Source: Spirochaetes bacterium GWB1_60_80
GTDB taxonomy: Bacteria > Spirochaetota > Spirochaetia > Treponematales > UBA12059
Assembly (NCBI GenBank): GCA_001829185.1
Contig: MIAR01000036.1
Location: 1 to 64,000 of the forward strand
Direction of reading: 5' to 3'
Length of the DNA stretch: 64,000 bases
Below are positions 19,525-27,619 of this stretch, one piece after another; the first letter of the stretch is position 1; each line of letters begins with the position of its first letter. A model generated the notes under the pieces. That model saw only the letters and a program-made list of their open reading frames with translations. It was not told the DNA's origin and did no database searches. Both the position numbers and the translations under genes were made by a program.

Positions 19525-20205
19525 ATGGCTACCCTGTATATCGTCGCTACGCCCATCGGCAACCTGGAAGATATTACGCTGCGCGCCGTCCGCGTCCTGG
19601 GCGAGGTGGGGGTAGTGGCCTGCGAGGACACCCGCCACACTGGCCAGCTGCTCCATCATCTGGGCATCAAGAAGCCGCTGGTGGCCTGCTACGCCTACGA
19701 GGAAGCCAAGGGCAGCGCTCGGGTGCTCGGCCTTCTGGCCGGGGGCACGGACGTGGCCTACTGTTCGGACGCCGGCACGCCCTGCCTGAGCGATCCGGGC
19801 ACCCTGCTGACCAAGCTGGCCCGCGAGGCCGGCCACCTGGTCGTACCGATTCCCGGCCCCAGCGCCTTTGCCGCCCTGGTATCGGCCGCTGGCCTGTTTT
19901 TCAAGTCGGTCTGCTTCGACGGTTTTCTGTCGCCCAAGCCCGGCCGGCGGCGCAGCCGTTTAACGGAACTGATGGAGCGGGAGGAAGCGGCCGTGCTCTA
20001 CGAGTCGCCACACCGCATCGTCAAGCTTCTGGCCGACATTGCCGATATCGATGGTCAGAGGCAGATCTGCGTCGGCCGCGAAATGACCAAATTGCACGAG
20101 GAATTCGTGGCCGGTTCGGCCGAAAGCGTCTATGCGGACTTCGCCGGCCGGCAAAGCATTAAAGGCGAATTCGCGGTACTTGTCGCGGCGGCTAAAAAAG
20201 CGTAA
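19525..20205 (+). CDS. rsmI: 16S rRNA (cytidine-1402-2'-O) methyltransferase
   Basis: 226 aa. It opens with the family signature LYIVATPIGNLEDIT and carries CEDTRHT, SDAGTPCLSDPG (SAM site region) and IPGPSA, then LYESPHRI and GREMTKLHEE. It belongs to the tetrapyrrole-methylase fold and, with RsmH, makes m4Cm1402 in the ribosomal P site. At 226 aa it is shorter than the roughly 280-aa E. coli enzyme, ending soon after the catalytic fold. No ribosome-binding site is visible in front of the ATG and a candidate -10 box ends 6 nt upstream. flgM follows 53 bp downstream. Confidence 0.93.
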   Translation: MATLYIVATPIGNLEDITLRAVRVLGEVGVVACEDTRHTGQLLHHLGIKKPLVACYAYEEAKGSARVLGLLAGGTDVAYCSDAGTPCLSDPGTLLTKLAREAGHLVVPIPGPSAFAALVSAAGLFFKSVCFDGFLSPKPGRRRSRLTELMEREEAAVLYESPHRIVKLLADIADIDGQRQICVGREMTKLHEEFVAGSAESVYADFAGRQSIKGEFAVLVAAAKKA

Positions 20206-20230
20206 ACTTGTAGAGGATAGTTGCCGATAC
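20203..20230 (+). promoter_or_regulatory. Candidate sigma-28 (FliA) promoter of flgM
   Basis: TAAA (20203-20206), 16-bp spacer, GCCGATAC (20223-20230), 28 bp before the flgM ATG. It matches the flagellar sigma-28 pattern TAAA-N15-GCCGATAA with one extra spacer base and one mismatch, and overlaps the rsmI stop codon. Confidence 0.55.
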
Positions 20231-20258
20231 TTTGGTTGAGAAAGGCAGGGGTCATTCG

Positions 20259-20537
20259 ATGACTATAGACAGACTGAATTCGCTGGATCCGCTCCAGCCC
20301 AAGCGAACCACCAATACTCCCCGCGCCGGCAAAGGCGCCCGGGGCGATTCCGTCAGTCTTTCTTCCGAGGCCATCGAGAAAGCCGAACTCTACCAGGCCA
20401 TGGAGTTGGCCAAGGCCGCTCCCGAAGAGCGCGCTGACCGAATTGCCGAGTTGCGGGCCAAGATCAACGATCCGGACTACCTGAACGACGCGGTCTTGTC
20501 CGCCACCGCCGACCGCATCCTGGATCAACTTTTGTAA
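20259..20537 (+). CDS. flgM: Anti-sigma-28 factor FlgM
   Basis: 92 aa from ATG 20259 (GGCAGGGG upstream). FlgM binds and inhibits FliA until the hook is finished and FlgM is exported. The sequence shows the family pattern: a disordered Lys/Arg/Ser-rich first half, then DSVSLSSEA, then helices ending ADRIAELRAKINDPDY and ATADRILDQLL. It is preceded by a sigma-28-like promoter and followed by a strong terminator, so it can be regulated on its own, as expected for feedback control. It lies far from the flgK block in this window. Confidence 0.85.
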   Translation: MTIDRLNSLDPLQPKRTTNTPRAGKGARGDSVSLSSEAIEKAELYQAMELAKAAPEERADRIAELRAKINDPDYLNDAVLSATADRILDQLL

Positions 20538-20610
20538 ATAGCCTGAGCAAGCCGCCCGGCTGGGGCATCCTGGCCGCGCGGCCAGTATCGTTTTAAGGAA
20601 CAAACAGATT

Positions 20611-20638
20611 GAGCGGAAGCGTGCTTCCGCTTTTTTTT
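20611..20638 (+). terminator. Intrinsic terminator after flgM
   Basis: A perfect 8-bp stem (GCGGAAGC/GCTTCCGC, 2-nt loop) is followed by eight T residues. Confidence 0.92.
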
Positions 20639-20714
20639 CGTGAAGGCGTCTGACGCTCGTCTCCGGCCTGGCAGTCGGTCCGGCTGGGCCGCCGGGCCGG
20701 TTCAGGAGGAACGT

Positions 20715-21863
20715 GTGGCGGATTTTCATTATGCAGTACGGGCGGAGTGCTATGTCGGCCCGGATACCATCTTCAAGTTACCGCTCATCATGCATGAAAT
20801 CGCCGACCGCGTCCTCCTGATCGTCGACCCCAGCCTGGTAAATCAGAGCATCGTCAAGAAAATTCAGGCCATACTCGACGGACGCGGTTTCCGGATCATT
20901 TTATTCGACGATATTGCCAAGCGTCCTAGCGCCACCGCCGTACAGGAAGCCCTTGGCTTGGCCCGCGGCGCGCGCGCCCCCTTGGTACTGGGTATCGGTG
21001 GCATCAAATGTCTGCATATCGCCAAGGCGGTCGCTACCCTGGCCAGCAGCGACGGCCCAGTGGAAGACTGGCTGGACGGCCGACCGCCGCTTAAGCCGCC
21101 GCTGCCGCTGGTGCTGGTGCCCACTTCCTGGCGCGATCCTTTTTTGCTTTCTGGGCAGTTAGTGTTGTCCGATGCCCGCTCGGGCAGCGCCGTTCACCTC
21201 CAGGGGCCGGCCGGGCTGGAGCGAGCCGTCATCATCGATACTAACCTGATGGCCGGCCTCCCGGCCAAGACCGCCGCCGCCTGCATCCTGGATGGTATCA
21301 TGTCCGCGGTGGAAGGCCTGGCGGCGCGCGGCGAGAATTTCTTGTCCGACATGGCCTTGCGCGAGGCGGTGATGCTGTACGTCCAGGCCCTCGACATCGT
21401 GATGCAGCGTCCGGATGACCCCCAGGCGCGCGAGCTTGGCGCCCGGGCTTTCTTCCTGGCTGCGCTTGGCCTGGCCTCCTCGTCGCCTGGTCTAGGGACC
21501 GCCGTCAGTTACGCCCTCAGTTCCCGTTGGCATATTCCCAAGGCCAACGTCGCGGCCGTCATTATACCGTACTTGCTGGAAGCCCTGATCCGTTCGCGCC
21601 CGGAGAAAATCGCCTCCCTGGCGCCGGCCTTCGGCGAGGCCCCGCTAGATGAGACCGCCAGCGCCGCCGCCGATCGGGTGGTGGACGGCGTCCGCACCCG
21701 GCTGGGCATGCTCAAGATTCCCAGCCGCCTCAAGGACTTTGAGTTGGGCTTGGAAAGGCTGGTGGAAACGGCTGAAACCGCCCGCCGCTTCAGCTTTATG
21801 AATTTCCTGCCGCGCTCCATGACGGTGGACGATGTCTTCGACTTCATCAAGACGGTTTTCTAA
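20715..21863 (+). CDS. Iron-alcohol-dehydrogenase-fold protein lacking metal ligands
   Basis: 382 aa from GTG 20715, with AGGAGG at 20704-20709; an in-frame ATG at 20640 lies in the preceding terminator. The overall pattern is group III Fe-ADH: an N-terminal nucleotide-binding half (VLLIVDPSLV, VLGIGGIKCLHIAKAVATLA, PLVLVPTSWRDPF) and a helical half. The metal site is not intact. Where the family has Asp-x3-His, this has D193-GIM-S197; the later His-x3-His region reads GTAVSYALSSRWHIPKA. The GGGS motif is also altered. It is therefore probably not a standard dehydrogenase and may be a pseudoenzyme or use another chemistry. The SpoU methylase gene begins 4 bp downstream. Confidence 0.7.
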   Translation: MADFHYAVRAECYVGPDTIFKLPLIMHEIADRVLLIVDPSLVNQSIVKKIQAILDGRGFRIILFDDIAKRPSATAVQEALGLARGARAPLVLGIGGIKCLHIAKAVATLASSDGPVEDWLDGRPPLKPPLPLVLVPTSWRDPFLLSGQLVLSDARSGSAVHLQGPAGLERAVIIDTNLMAGLPAKTAAACILDGIMSAVEGLAARGENFLSDMALREAVMLYVQALDIVMQRPDDPQARELGARAFFLAALGLASSSPGLGTAVSYALSSRWHIPKANVAAVIIPYLLEALIRSRPEKIASLAPAFGEAPLDETASAAADRVVDGVRTRLGMLKIPSRLKDFELGLERLVETAETARRFSFMNFLPRSMTVDDVFDFIKTVF

Positions 21864-21866
21864 GCC

Positions 21867-22712
21867 ATGATCCACGTTAGTAAGCTCATGAGCCTGAGTC
21901 CGGGGCATCGCCAGCGCAAGGCTGCCCAGACCCTGGCCCGCATCGAGGAAACGTTGCGGCGGCAGGACCGGCAGTTTGTGCGCTGGCTGGGCGAATGCGG
22001 CGCGGCGCTGGCGCTTGACCCGGCGCTGGAGGCTCCCCTGCAGGCCTTGGCCGGGCGACTGGCCGATTTGGCCGGGGGGGATACGGCCGCCAGCGGCGAA
22101 GAGCTGGTGCGGGCGGTCAACCGCCTGCGGCGCTCGCTGGAAGCGGCGGCCGGCGTCAGTCCCTCCGACTGGGACTTCGCCGATCCGTCCAGCCTAGCGC
22201 TCGATGCCGGCAGCCGGCGCTTTTTTCCCGGCGTCCGGGCTTATCTCGACGATGTCCGCTCGCCCTTCAACGTCGGCTCGATCTTCCGGACCGCCGATGC
22301 CTTTGGCGTGGCTGAGTTGCTGCTCTCGCCCTTCACGGCCGACCCGGCCCATCCGCGGGCTAGCCGCTCGGCGATGGGCGCCACGGCCGTGATTCCCTGG
22401 CGCCGCCAGGCCGTGGCGGAATTGCCCGCCGCGCCGCCCGGTATCGCCTTGGAACTGCGCGGCCAAAACCTGGATGATTTTGAGTTTCCGGAATGCGGGG
22501 TGGTCTTCATCGGTTCCGAGGAACTGGGCGTTTCGCCTGAGGGGCTTTCCCGTTGTGCCCACCGGGTGTCGATTCCGATGCTCGGTGCCAAGGGCAGCCT
22601 GAATGTCGGCGTCGCTTTCGGCGTTTTCATGAATGCCTGGCGGGCGGCGCTGGTCCGCCGCGGCTGCGCGACGGTGCAAAACCCTTGCCGGCTGGGGACG
22701 GATGGTCTATAG
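21867..22712 (+). CDS. SpoU/TrmH-family RNA 2'-O-methyltransferase
   Basis: 281 aa. A helical N-terminal part of about 115 residues precedes the SPOUT domain. Family motif 1 is DDVRSPFNVGSIFRTADAFGV with the catalytic Arg in FRT, motif 2 is FIGSEELGVSPE, and motif 3 is IPMLGAKGSLNVGVAF. It should methylate a ribose in tRNA or rRNA; the target cannot be assigned because the N-terminal region is not that of TrmH, RlmB or TrmL. It starts 4 bp after the Fe-ADH-like gene and is probably co-transcribed with it. Confidence 0.88.
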   Translation: MIHVSKLMSLSPGHRQRKAAQTLARIEETLRRQDRQFVRWLGECGAALALDPALEAPLQALAGRLADLAGGDTAASGEELVRAVNRLRRSLEAAAGVSPSDWDFADPSSLALDAGSRRFFPGVRAYLDDVRSPFNVGSIFRTADAFGVAELLLSPFTADPAHPRASRSAMGATAVIPWRRQAVAELPAAPPGIALELRGQNLDDFEFPECGVVFIGSEELGVSPEGLSRCAHRVSIPMLGAKGSLNVGVAFGVFMNAWRAALVRRGCATVQNPCRLGTDGL

Positions 22713-22713
22713 T
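22685..22713 (+). promoter_or_regulatory. Candidate promoter before the MCP-like gene
   Basis: TTGCCG (22685-22690), 17-bp spacer, TATAGT (22708-22713), inside the 3' end of the methylase gene. If used, transcription would begin at about 22720, favouring ATG 22723 as start in a nearly leaderless message. Confidence 0.4.
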
Positions 22714-24588
22714 ATGGATACAATGCAGGAAATCACCAACCAGACCGTTCTGGAACTGGTAAGGCGCTTAGACGGGGTCGAAAAAGCCACGGAATCGATG
22801 TACCTGGACCTGGGGCGCATTTTTCCGGCCATCAAGTCGGCTATCGACGAGAGCGCCCGGCAAACCGAAGCCGGTATCAAGAATATTCTCACCGCCTACC
22901 GCCATGGCGCCAGCCTGGAACAGGCCAAGCGGCGGATGGATGATTTTATCGAAGATTCCACCCGCTTTTTCAATAAATCAGCCAGCAAGGAACAATCCTT
23001 CGTTAGCATCGTCGAAGAGAGCATCAGCGAGCTTACCCAGTTGGACGATATCATCAATCACGTCCGTCTCGATTCCGAAGAAATGGAGCTGGTTTCGCTC
23101 AACGCCATGACGGTGGCCCTCAAATCCGGCAGCGCCGGCAAGGCCTTTTCGGTCATTACCGACGAGCTCAAGCGCTTGTCTTCGCGCACCATCATTCATG
23201 CCAACGAGCTGGCGGTAGTCGGTTCCGATCTGCTCGCCCATCTGGCGCGGCTGCGGACCGAACTGGGCAGCCTGGAAACCGATCGCGGAAATTTCTTCAA
23301 CAGTATAACCGAGGCCTTGACTAGTGGCTTCCGTCAATTGGACGAACAGGTCATGGCCGTGGCCGAGGAATACCGGACCCTGGCCGCCACGGTGGTCACG
23401 GTCCGCGGCCCGGTCATCGAGATCATGCAAGGCGTCCAGGTGCAGGACATCATCCGGCAATCCTTGGACCATGTCCGGCTGTCGCTCAAGGCCGTTACCT
23501 TGGAGGACGGCCCTCACGGGATGACGCGCGCCGACGTTCCGGCCGCCGAGGCTTTGGCTGCCAATACTCCGGCCGCCACGGCGGTCCACGATCCGGCGGC
23601 CACCGCCGCGTCAGCCACCGCATCGGCCGACGCAGCCAACGCCATTGATGAAGAAAAGCTGTTTTTGGCCGAGACGACCCGGCTGTCCGCTACGCTGCTG
23701 GAGGACGTTTGCGGACAGCTCCAAAGCAGCCTGGCCAGTTTTGAAGGCAGCCTGTCCGCGATCGACGACCTGGTCAGTACGGTCAATCGGCGCAAGGCCG
23801 AGTGGCTGTCTGGCTTTGTGGCTGTCTCCGGGCAAGCGGATTTGGGCAGTCTTGAGAATTCCTACTTGGCGGGGAAGCGCAAGGTAGCCCAATCGGCCCG
23901 CCATGTGGCCGAAGGCGTCAAACGCCTCGAAGACCGTTTCAATGCCGTTAACGCTATCCTTTCGCGCTTCAATAACATCGTTATCGCCTCGCGCATCGAG
24001 ATTGCCCGCAATAAGGCCCTCGGCTTGGTAGCCAATACGGTAGCCGGCATGATGGACCTAACCCAGCGCCTGAGCCAGGATGTATCTTCGGCCGGCCAGC
24101 TGACGCGGAGCTTCTCTAAGACCATGGGTGACGAAATGATTAGTTACCTCGGTGGCGATGACGGAGAGGAGCAGCGGGAATTTGACCAGGCGATGGCCTC
24201 GTTGCGCGGCGAATTTTCCCGCTTGGCCGATTCGCGCCGCGACTTGTTGGCTACCGCTACCGGCTTCCAGCCTTTTGCCGGCTCGTTCATCGCGGCCCTC
24301 GGCGAGGCCCGCGACCAGACCGACCGCATCCGCCGCCTGGCCGACGAGTTGTCTGGCATGCAGCAGTCGTTGGCCGGTTACGCTACCGACCTGGAGCGGG
24401 AACTGGGCTTGAGCAAGGAAGACACCTTGGCAGGCAAGCTCAATATCCGCAATAACCGCCTCAAGGATATCATTGAGCGCTTTACCATTTTTACCCATCG
24501 GCAGACCGCCAACCAGATTGCCAATCTCGATGGCTGCGATGCCGTCGACGAGGTCGGGGTGGCTAGCGGCGAAGTTACCTTGTTCTGA
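22714..24588 (+). CDS. Soluble MCP-like chemotaxis signalling protein
   Basis: 624 aa from ATG 22714; ATG 22702 and 22723 are alternatives and none has a convincing ribosome-binding site. There are no membrane segments. It is largely coiled coil. Residues about 125-160 (EEMELVSLNAMTVALKSGSA, then GKAFSVITDELKRLS) align with the hairpin-tip region of methyl-accepting chemotaxis proteins, and a second, weaker tip-like stretch follows (NNIVIASRIEIARNKA). An Ala-rich linker lies in between at about 275-310. The tip is diverged from the canonical CheA/CheW-binding sequence. cheD begins 8 bp after the stop, supporting a link to receptor modification. It may be a cytoplasmic sensor or decoy substrate rather than a classical receptor. 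Confidence 0.7.
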   Translation: MDTMQEITNQTVLELVRRLDGVEKATESMYLDLGRIFPAIKSAIDESARQTEAGIKNILTAYRHGASLEQAKRRMDDFIEDSTRFFNKSASKEQSFVSIVEESISELTQLDDIINHVRLDSEEMELVSLNAMTVALKSGSAGKAFSVITDELKRLSSRTIIHANELAVVGSDLLAHLARLRTELGSLETDRGNFFNSITEALTSGFRQLDEQVMAVAEEYRTLAATVVTVRGPVIEIMQGVQVQDIIRQSLDHVRLSLKAVTLEDGPHGMTRADVPAAEALAANTPAATAVHDPAATAASATASADAANAIDEEKLFLAETTRLSATLLEDVCGQLQSSLASFEGSLSAIDDLVSTVNRRKAEWLSGFVAVSGQADLGSLENSYLAGKRKVAQSARHVAEGVKRLEDRFNAVNAILSRFNNIVIASRIEIARNKALGLVANTVAGMMDLTQRLSQDVSSAGQLTRSFSKTMGDEMISYLGGDDGEEQREFDQAMASLRGEFSRLADSRRDLLATATGFQPFAGSFIAALGEARDQTDRIRRLADELSGMQQSLAGYATDLERELGLSKEDTLAGKLNIRNNRLKDIIERFTIFTHRQTANQIANLDGCDAVDEVGVASGEVTLF

Positions 24589-24595
24589 AGCGGCG

Positions 24596-25198
24596 ATGTT
24601 CAATCACCGCCTGAGCGGCTTCGAACAGGCCGTCGTTACCATCCACCCCGGCGAGTATTTCGTCAGTTCCGAGGATATTATCATCTCCACCGTGCTCGGT
24701 TCCTGCGTCTCGGTCAGCCTGTGGGATTCGCGGCGGCGGATGGGCGGCATCAACCATTTCATGTTGCCGGGAAATCCGGCCAACGAGGACACAGGCCAGG
24801 CCCAAAGCGCTAAATATGGCCTGTTTGCCATGGAGCTGCTGTACAACGAGCTCTTGAAGCGCGGCGCCAAGAAGGCCAACCTGGTGGCTAAGGTTTTCGG
24901 CGGCGGCTCGGTACTGCAATTGGGGCCGAGTAATGCCAGCCGCATTCCCGGCTCCAACGTCGATTTTGCCTTTGCCTATCTGGAAAGGGAGAAATTCGCC
25001 ATCGTGGCCAGCGATACCGGCGGGGTGTTGCCGCGCAAGGTATTCTTCTTTGCCAAAACCGGCCGGGTATTGCTCAAGCGCCTACGCGGCTCACAGGTAG
25101 CCGCCGTGCAGCGGGAAGAGGCCGACTACCTGCGCAGCATTCGCTGGACCCAGGCCGGCACGGCCATCGTCTTTGAGCCGCCGTCGCGCCAGCCCTAG
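24596..25198 (+). CDS. cheD: Chemoreceptor glutamine deamidase CheD
   Basis: 200 aa from ATG 24596. CheD deamidates receptor Gln residues and in many bacteria couples to CheC. The catalytic pair is visible as C37 in TVLGSCVSV and H54 in GGINHFMLP; KVFGGGSVL and IVASDTGGVLPRKV are the other conserved stretches. It directly follows the MCP-like gene, a likely substrate or partner. No cheC is present in the window. The gene is followed 22 bp later by a 133-bp inverted-repeat element that may end the transcript. Confidence 0.93.
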   Translation: MFNHRLSGFEQAVVTIHPGEYFVSSEDIIISTVLGSCVSVSLWDSRRRMGGINHFMLPGNPANEDTGQAQSAKYGLFAMELLYNELLKRGAKKANLVAKVFGGGSVLQLGPSNASRIPGSNVDFAFAYLEREKFAIVASDTGGVLPRKVFFFAKTGRVLLKRLRGSQVAAVQREEADYLRSIRWTQAGTAIVFEPPSRQP

Positions 25199-25219
25199 CG
25201 GCCGGCGCTTTCAAGCCTT

Positions 25220-25352
25220 AGCAGGGTGTTGAAAAACGCGGATGCGGCTTTTCAACACTTCAAAAGCCGGTACAATTACGCAGCATAGCGCAAGCTATGC
25301 GAGGAATTGTTAAGGTTGTTGAGAAAGCAACCGGCTTTTTCAACAACCTGTT
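25220..25352. mobile_element. 133-bp miniature inverted-repeat element, copy 1
   Basis: Ends AGCAGGGTGTTGAAAAA (25220-25236) and TTTTTCAACAACCTGTT (25336-25352) form imperfect terminal inverted repeats (15 of 17 pair). Inside are GTTGAAAA/TTTTCAAC, GCATAGC-GCAA-GCTATGC and a long GGTTGTTGA/TTCAACAACC stem. No coding capacity. It differs from copy 2 at one base. The right end supplies bases of the TAA stop of the serine acetyltransferase gene. TA lies at both edges, as in Tc1/mariner-IS630-type insertions (inference). Confidence 0.85.
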
Positions 25353-26262
25353 AGTCGCTGCAAGTCGGGCTGGCGGCCGGCTCGCGCAGGATGTAGCCAC
25401 CCTGCGGCAGGTAAGCCTTGGATCCCGCCGGCAGGCTGGCCGTGAGCCAGACATTGCCGCCAATCACCGAGCCGCGGCCGATGACGGTGCAGCCGCCCAG
25501 AATGGTCGCCCCTGAATAAATCGTAACATCGTCTTCGATGGTCGGGTGGCGCTTGACGTCGCCTTCGTCTTTGTTGACCGATAGGGCGCCCAGGGTAACG
25601 CCCTGATACAGCTTGACGTTGCCGCCGATGACGGCGGTCTCGCCGATGACCACGCCGGTGCCGTGGTCGATGAAGAAGGCCGGGCCGATGCTGGCCCCCG
25701 GATGGATGTCGATGCCGGTGCGCGAATGGATCTGTTCGGCCATCATGCGCGGGATGAGCGGCACGCCGAGCCGCCACAAGGCGTGCGCGAAGCGGTGGAT
25801 GGTAATGGCCTCCAGGCCCGGGTAGGCGACGATGACTTCCTCGATGGACTTCGCCGCCGGGTCGCCGCGCCAGGCGGCATGGACGTCGGCCATCAGCGTG
25901 CCGCGGATGGCCGGGACGGCGGCGAAGAAATCCTCGACGATGCGCTGGGCCTCCAGGTGGCAGGCCGCCGGACAACCGGACTTGCCGCGTTGGCGGTAAT
26001 CGAAATCCAGGCTGCGGGCCACTTCCGCGGTTAGGGTACGGCCGCAACGGTTGACTACTTCGCCGATCACGAAGCCGGCGTTGCTGTCGTCGATACCGTC
26101 TTCGCTGCGGAAGCCCGGGAAAGCCAGGGTTTCCAGGTCGGCCACCAACTGGCGGACGTTTTCCTTGGAGGGTAGGTTGTTGCCCGAGCGGCGGTTGATG
26201 CCGCCGCTCTGCTCGTAGGAGTTCATCAGCGCTTGGCTGGCGCGTAGCAAAGCCTCGGTCAT
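25351..26262 (-). CDS. cysE: Serine O-acetyltransferase
   Basis: 303 aa. It makes O-acetylserine from serine and acetyl-CoA for cysteine synthesis. The N-terminal helical half is followed by a left-handed beta-helix of hexapeptide repeats: [32 protein letters not shown], then [12 protein letters not shown]. The catalytic His is in FIDHGTG. It is longer at the N-terminus than E. coli CysE (273 aa), like the EpsC/SAT-type enzymes of several anaerobes. Its stop codon TAA is formed at the inner edge of the inverted-repeat element, so insertion of the element may have set the present C-terminus. No cysteine synthase is adjacent. Confidence 0.92.
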   Translation of the reverse strand: MTEALLRASQALMNSYEQSGGINRRSGNNLPSKENVRQLVADLETLAFPGFRSEDGIDDSNAGFVIGEVVNRCGRTLTAEVARSLDFDYRQRGKSGCPAACHLEAQRIVEDFFAAVPAIRGTLMADVHAAWRGDPAAKSIEEVIVAYPGLEAITIHRFAHALWRLGVPLIPRMMAEQIHSRTGIDIHPGASIGPAFFIDHGTGVVIGETAVIGGNVKLYQGVTLGALSVNKDEGDVKRHPTIEDDVTIYSGATILGGCTVIGRGSVIGGNVWLTASLPAGSKAYLPQGGYILREPAASPTCSD

Positions 26263-26329
26263 GCTTGCCTCCTTGCGGCTAAAAATCTGCTTGGCCGTTT
26301 ACCCGGCCGTGCCCCGGCCGTCTGGCCGG

Positions 26330-26848
26330 TCAGACCTCGGTGGCCGGCCGATTGATGGCCTCGGCCAAGGTCAAGGCCTGGTCCTTGACCAGCGGAAAAT
26401 GCTTGCCGGCGGCCGCGAACAGGGTCAGCGACCGACCGTCCATCAGCCTGATGCGCAGGCCGGCATCCTTGTGGCCGACGGTGCCGTAGATGCGGTTGAG
26501 CGGGTCGGCCTGGTCGATGGCGGCTGCCAGATCCTTGGAATATTCGAGCCCGGCGATTTCCTCCAGCGGCAAGTGCCAGGTCTTGGCGAACATGATGAGG
26601 CCAAAACGGCGCCGCAGATAGCCGTGCGGGATGTCGAAGATCCAGCGGTCTTCGGCGATGACCGTAAAGGGCAACACCACCATGAAGGCGATCAGTAAGG
26701 GGTGCCAGGCCCCCAGTACCCGCCACAACACCACCAGCAGCGCGGTACTCAGGGCCAGGTAGACGAGCCGAATCTTGTTAGACATGGCCACATGCATGGC
26801 GCCGTCTTTTTTCCGGGACAACGTATACATCAAAAACAGGTTTTTCAT
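26330..26848 (-). CDS. Small membrane protein of unknown function with PH-like domain
   Basis: 172 aa. Two membrane segments are visible at about residues 27-45 and 48-66, followed by a soluble domain of about 100 residues with a pattern like bacterial PH/PrgI-type domains (LPLEEIAGLEYSKD, then GLRIRLMDGRSLTLFA). That assignment is weak. The start codon overlaps the stop of the HAD phosphatase gene (ATGA) and is preceded by GGAGG, so the two are translationally coupled. Confidence 0.65.
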   Translation of the reverse strand: MKNLFLMYTLSRKKDGAMHVAMSNKIRLVYLALSTALLVVLWRVLGAWHPLLIAFMVVLPFTVIAEDRWIFDIPHGYLRRRFGLIMFAKTWHLPLEEIAGLEYSKDLAAAIDQADPLNRIYGTVGHKDAGLRIRLMDGRSLTLFAAAGKHFPLVKDQALTLAEAINRPATEV

Positions 26849-27507
26849 CTTTTTCCTCCGTTGGACGCGTCATCATAGGCCGGCAGGCAGCGCGCTAGCT
26901 CATATATGGTTTTGATGCGGGGTAGGGCCTCCCGCTGGTACTGGTCGAAATGGTCGATCAGGATACCATGGCCACCACAGGCGCAGAAGCCCTGGACGTA
27001 ACGCGGCACGTCATCGACGAATAGGCTTTCGGAGGCCGCGTAACCAGCCGCCTTGAGCACCCGTTCCACCGCGCTGCGAGCCGGCTTGCCGGTCAGGCCA
27101 TTAAAACGGATATCGTAGATGGCGGAAAAGTGCTGCTCAATCTGAAATTTGGCCAGGATGCGCTCGGCGTGCTCGCGCGGCGCGTTGGTGAAAATGAACT
27201 TCGGCAAGCTGAGGCTGGCCAGGAAGGCCGGCAAGGCCGGGTCAATCGGCAGGTTGGCCTCTTCGCCGGCCGGATGGACGGTAGCGAAAAACTCCTCCAC
27301 CGCCGTAAAGCCGTGCTCGCTCATCAGCCATTCCAGGGTAGTACCGTACTGGATCAGGCTTTCCCGGCGGCGGAGCATGGCTTTGGCCGGGCTAATGCCG
27401 AGGAGCTGGCCGGCATAAGCGGCCATGCGGTCGACTATTTCATCCTCCATGCTGGCGTTGGCCGGGTAGAGGGTATTGTCCAAATCGAAAAACAAGGCCT
27501 TAATCAT
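26845..27507 (-). CDS. HAD-superfamily phosphatase, pyrimidine 5'-nucleotidase-like
   Basis: 220 aa from ATG 27507. An in-frame start at 27675 would add a low-complexity stretch through the divergent promoter and was rejected. HAD motifs: FFDLDNTLYP (nucleophile D9), motif II FTNA, motif III lysine at about GKPARSA and motif IV VDDVPRYV. DLDNTLYP and the C1-cap length fit the SDT1/PHM8 pyrimidine nucleotidase subgroup. Substrate in vivo is uncertain. It overlaps the downstream membrane-protein gene by 4 bp. Confidence 0.85.
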   Translation of the reverse strand: MIKALFFDLDNTLYPANASMEDEIVDRMAAYAGQLLGISPAKAMLRRRESLIQYGTTLEWLMSEHGFTAVEEFFATVHPAGEEANLPIDPALPAFLASLSLPKFIFTNAPREHAERILAKFQIEQHFSAIYDIRFNGLTGKPARSAVERVLKAAGYAASESLFVDDVPRYVQGFCACGGHGILIDHFDQYQREALPRIKTIYELARCLPAYDDASNGGKR

Positions 27508-27571
27508 GACGAAAGTAATAGCATATTTCTGGCGTCTGGGGAATAGCTGACTGGCAAAGGGCTTCGTCGCA

Positions 27572-27600
27572 TGGTCAATTCGCTCATTGTCTGCTATACT
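27572..27600 (+). promoter_or_regulatory. Candidate promoter of the PilZ gene
   Basis: TGGTCA (27572-27577), 17-bp spacer, TATACT (27595-27600). The boxes are identical to those of the zinc-ribbon gene at 19468-19496. Transcription should begin near 27607, with GGAGG before ATG 27620. Confidence 0.6.
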
Positions 27601-27619
27601 GTAGTTCGGTGGAGGCGGT

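Noticed and set aside
19462-19836. N-terminal extension of the zinc-ribbon protein to 266 aa
   Set aside because: It would run antisense through the rsmI start and precede an otherwise clean N-terminal membrane anchor; the promoter box also lies inside it.
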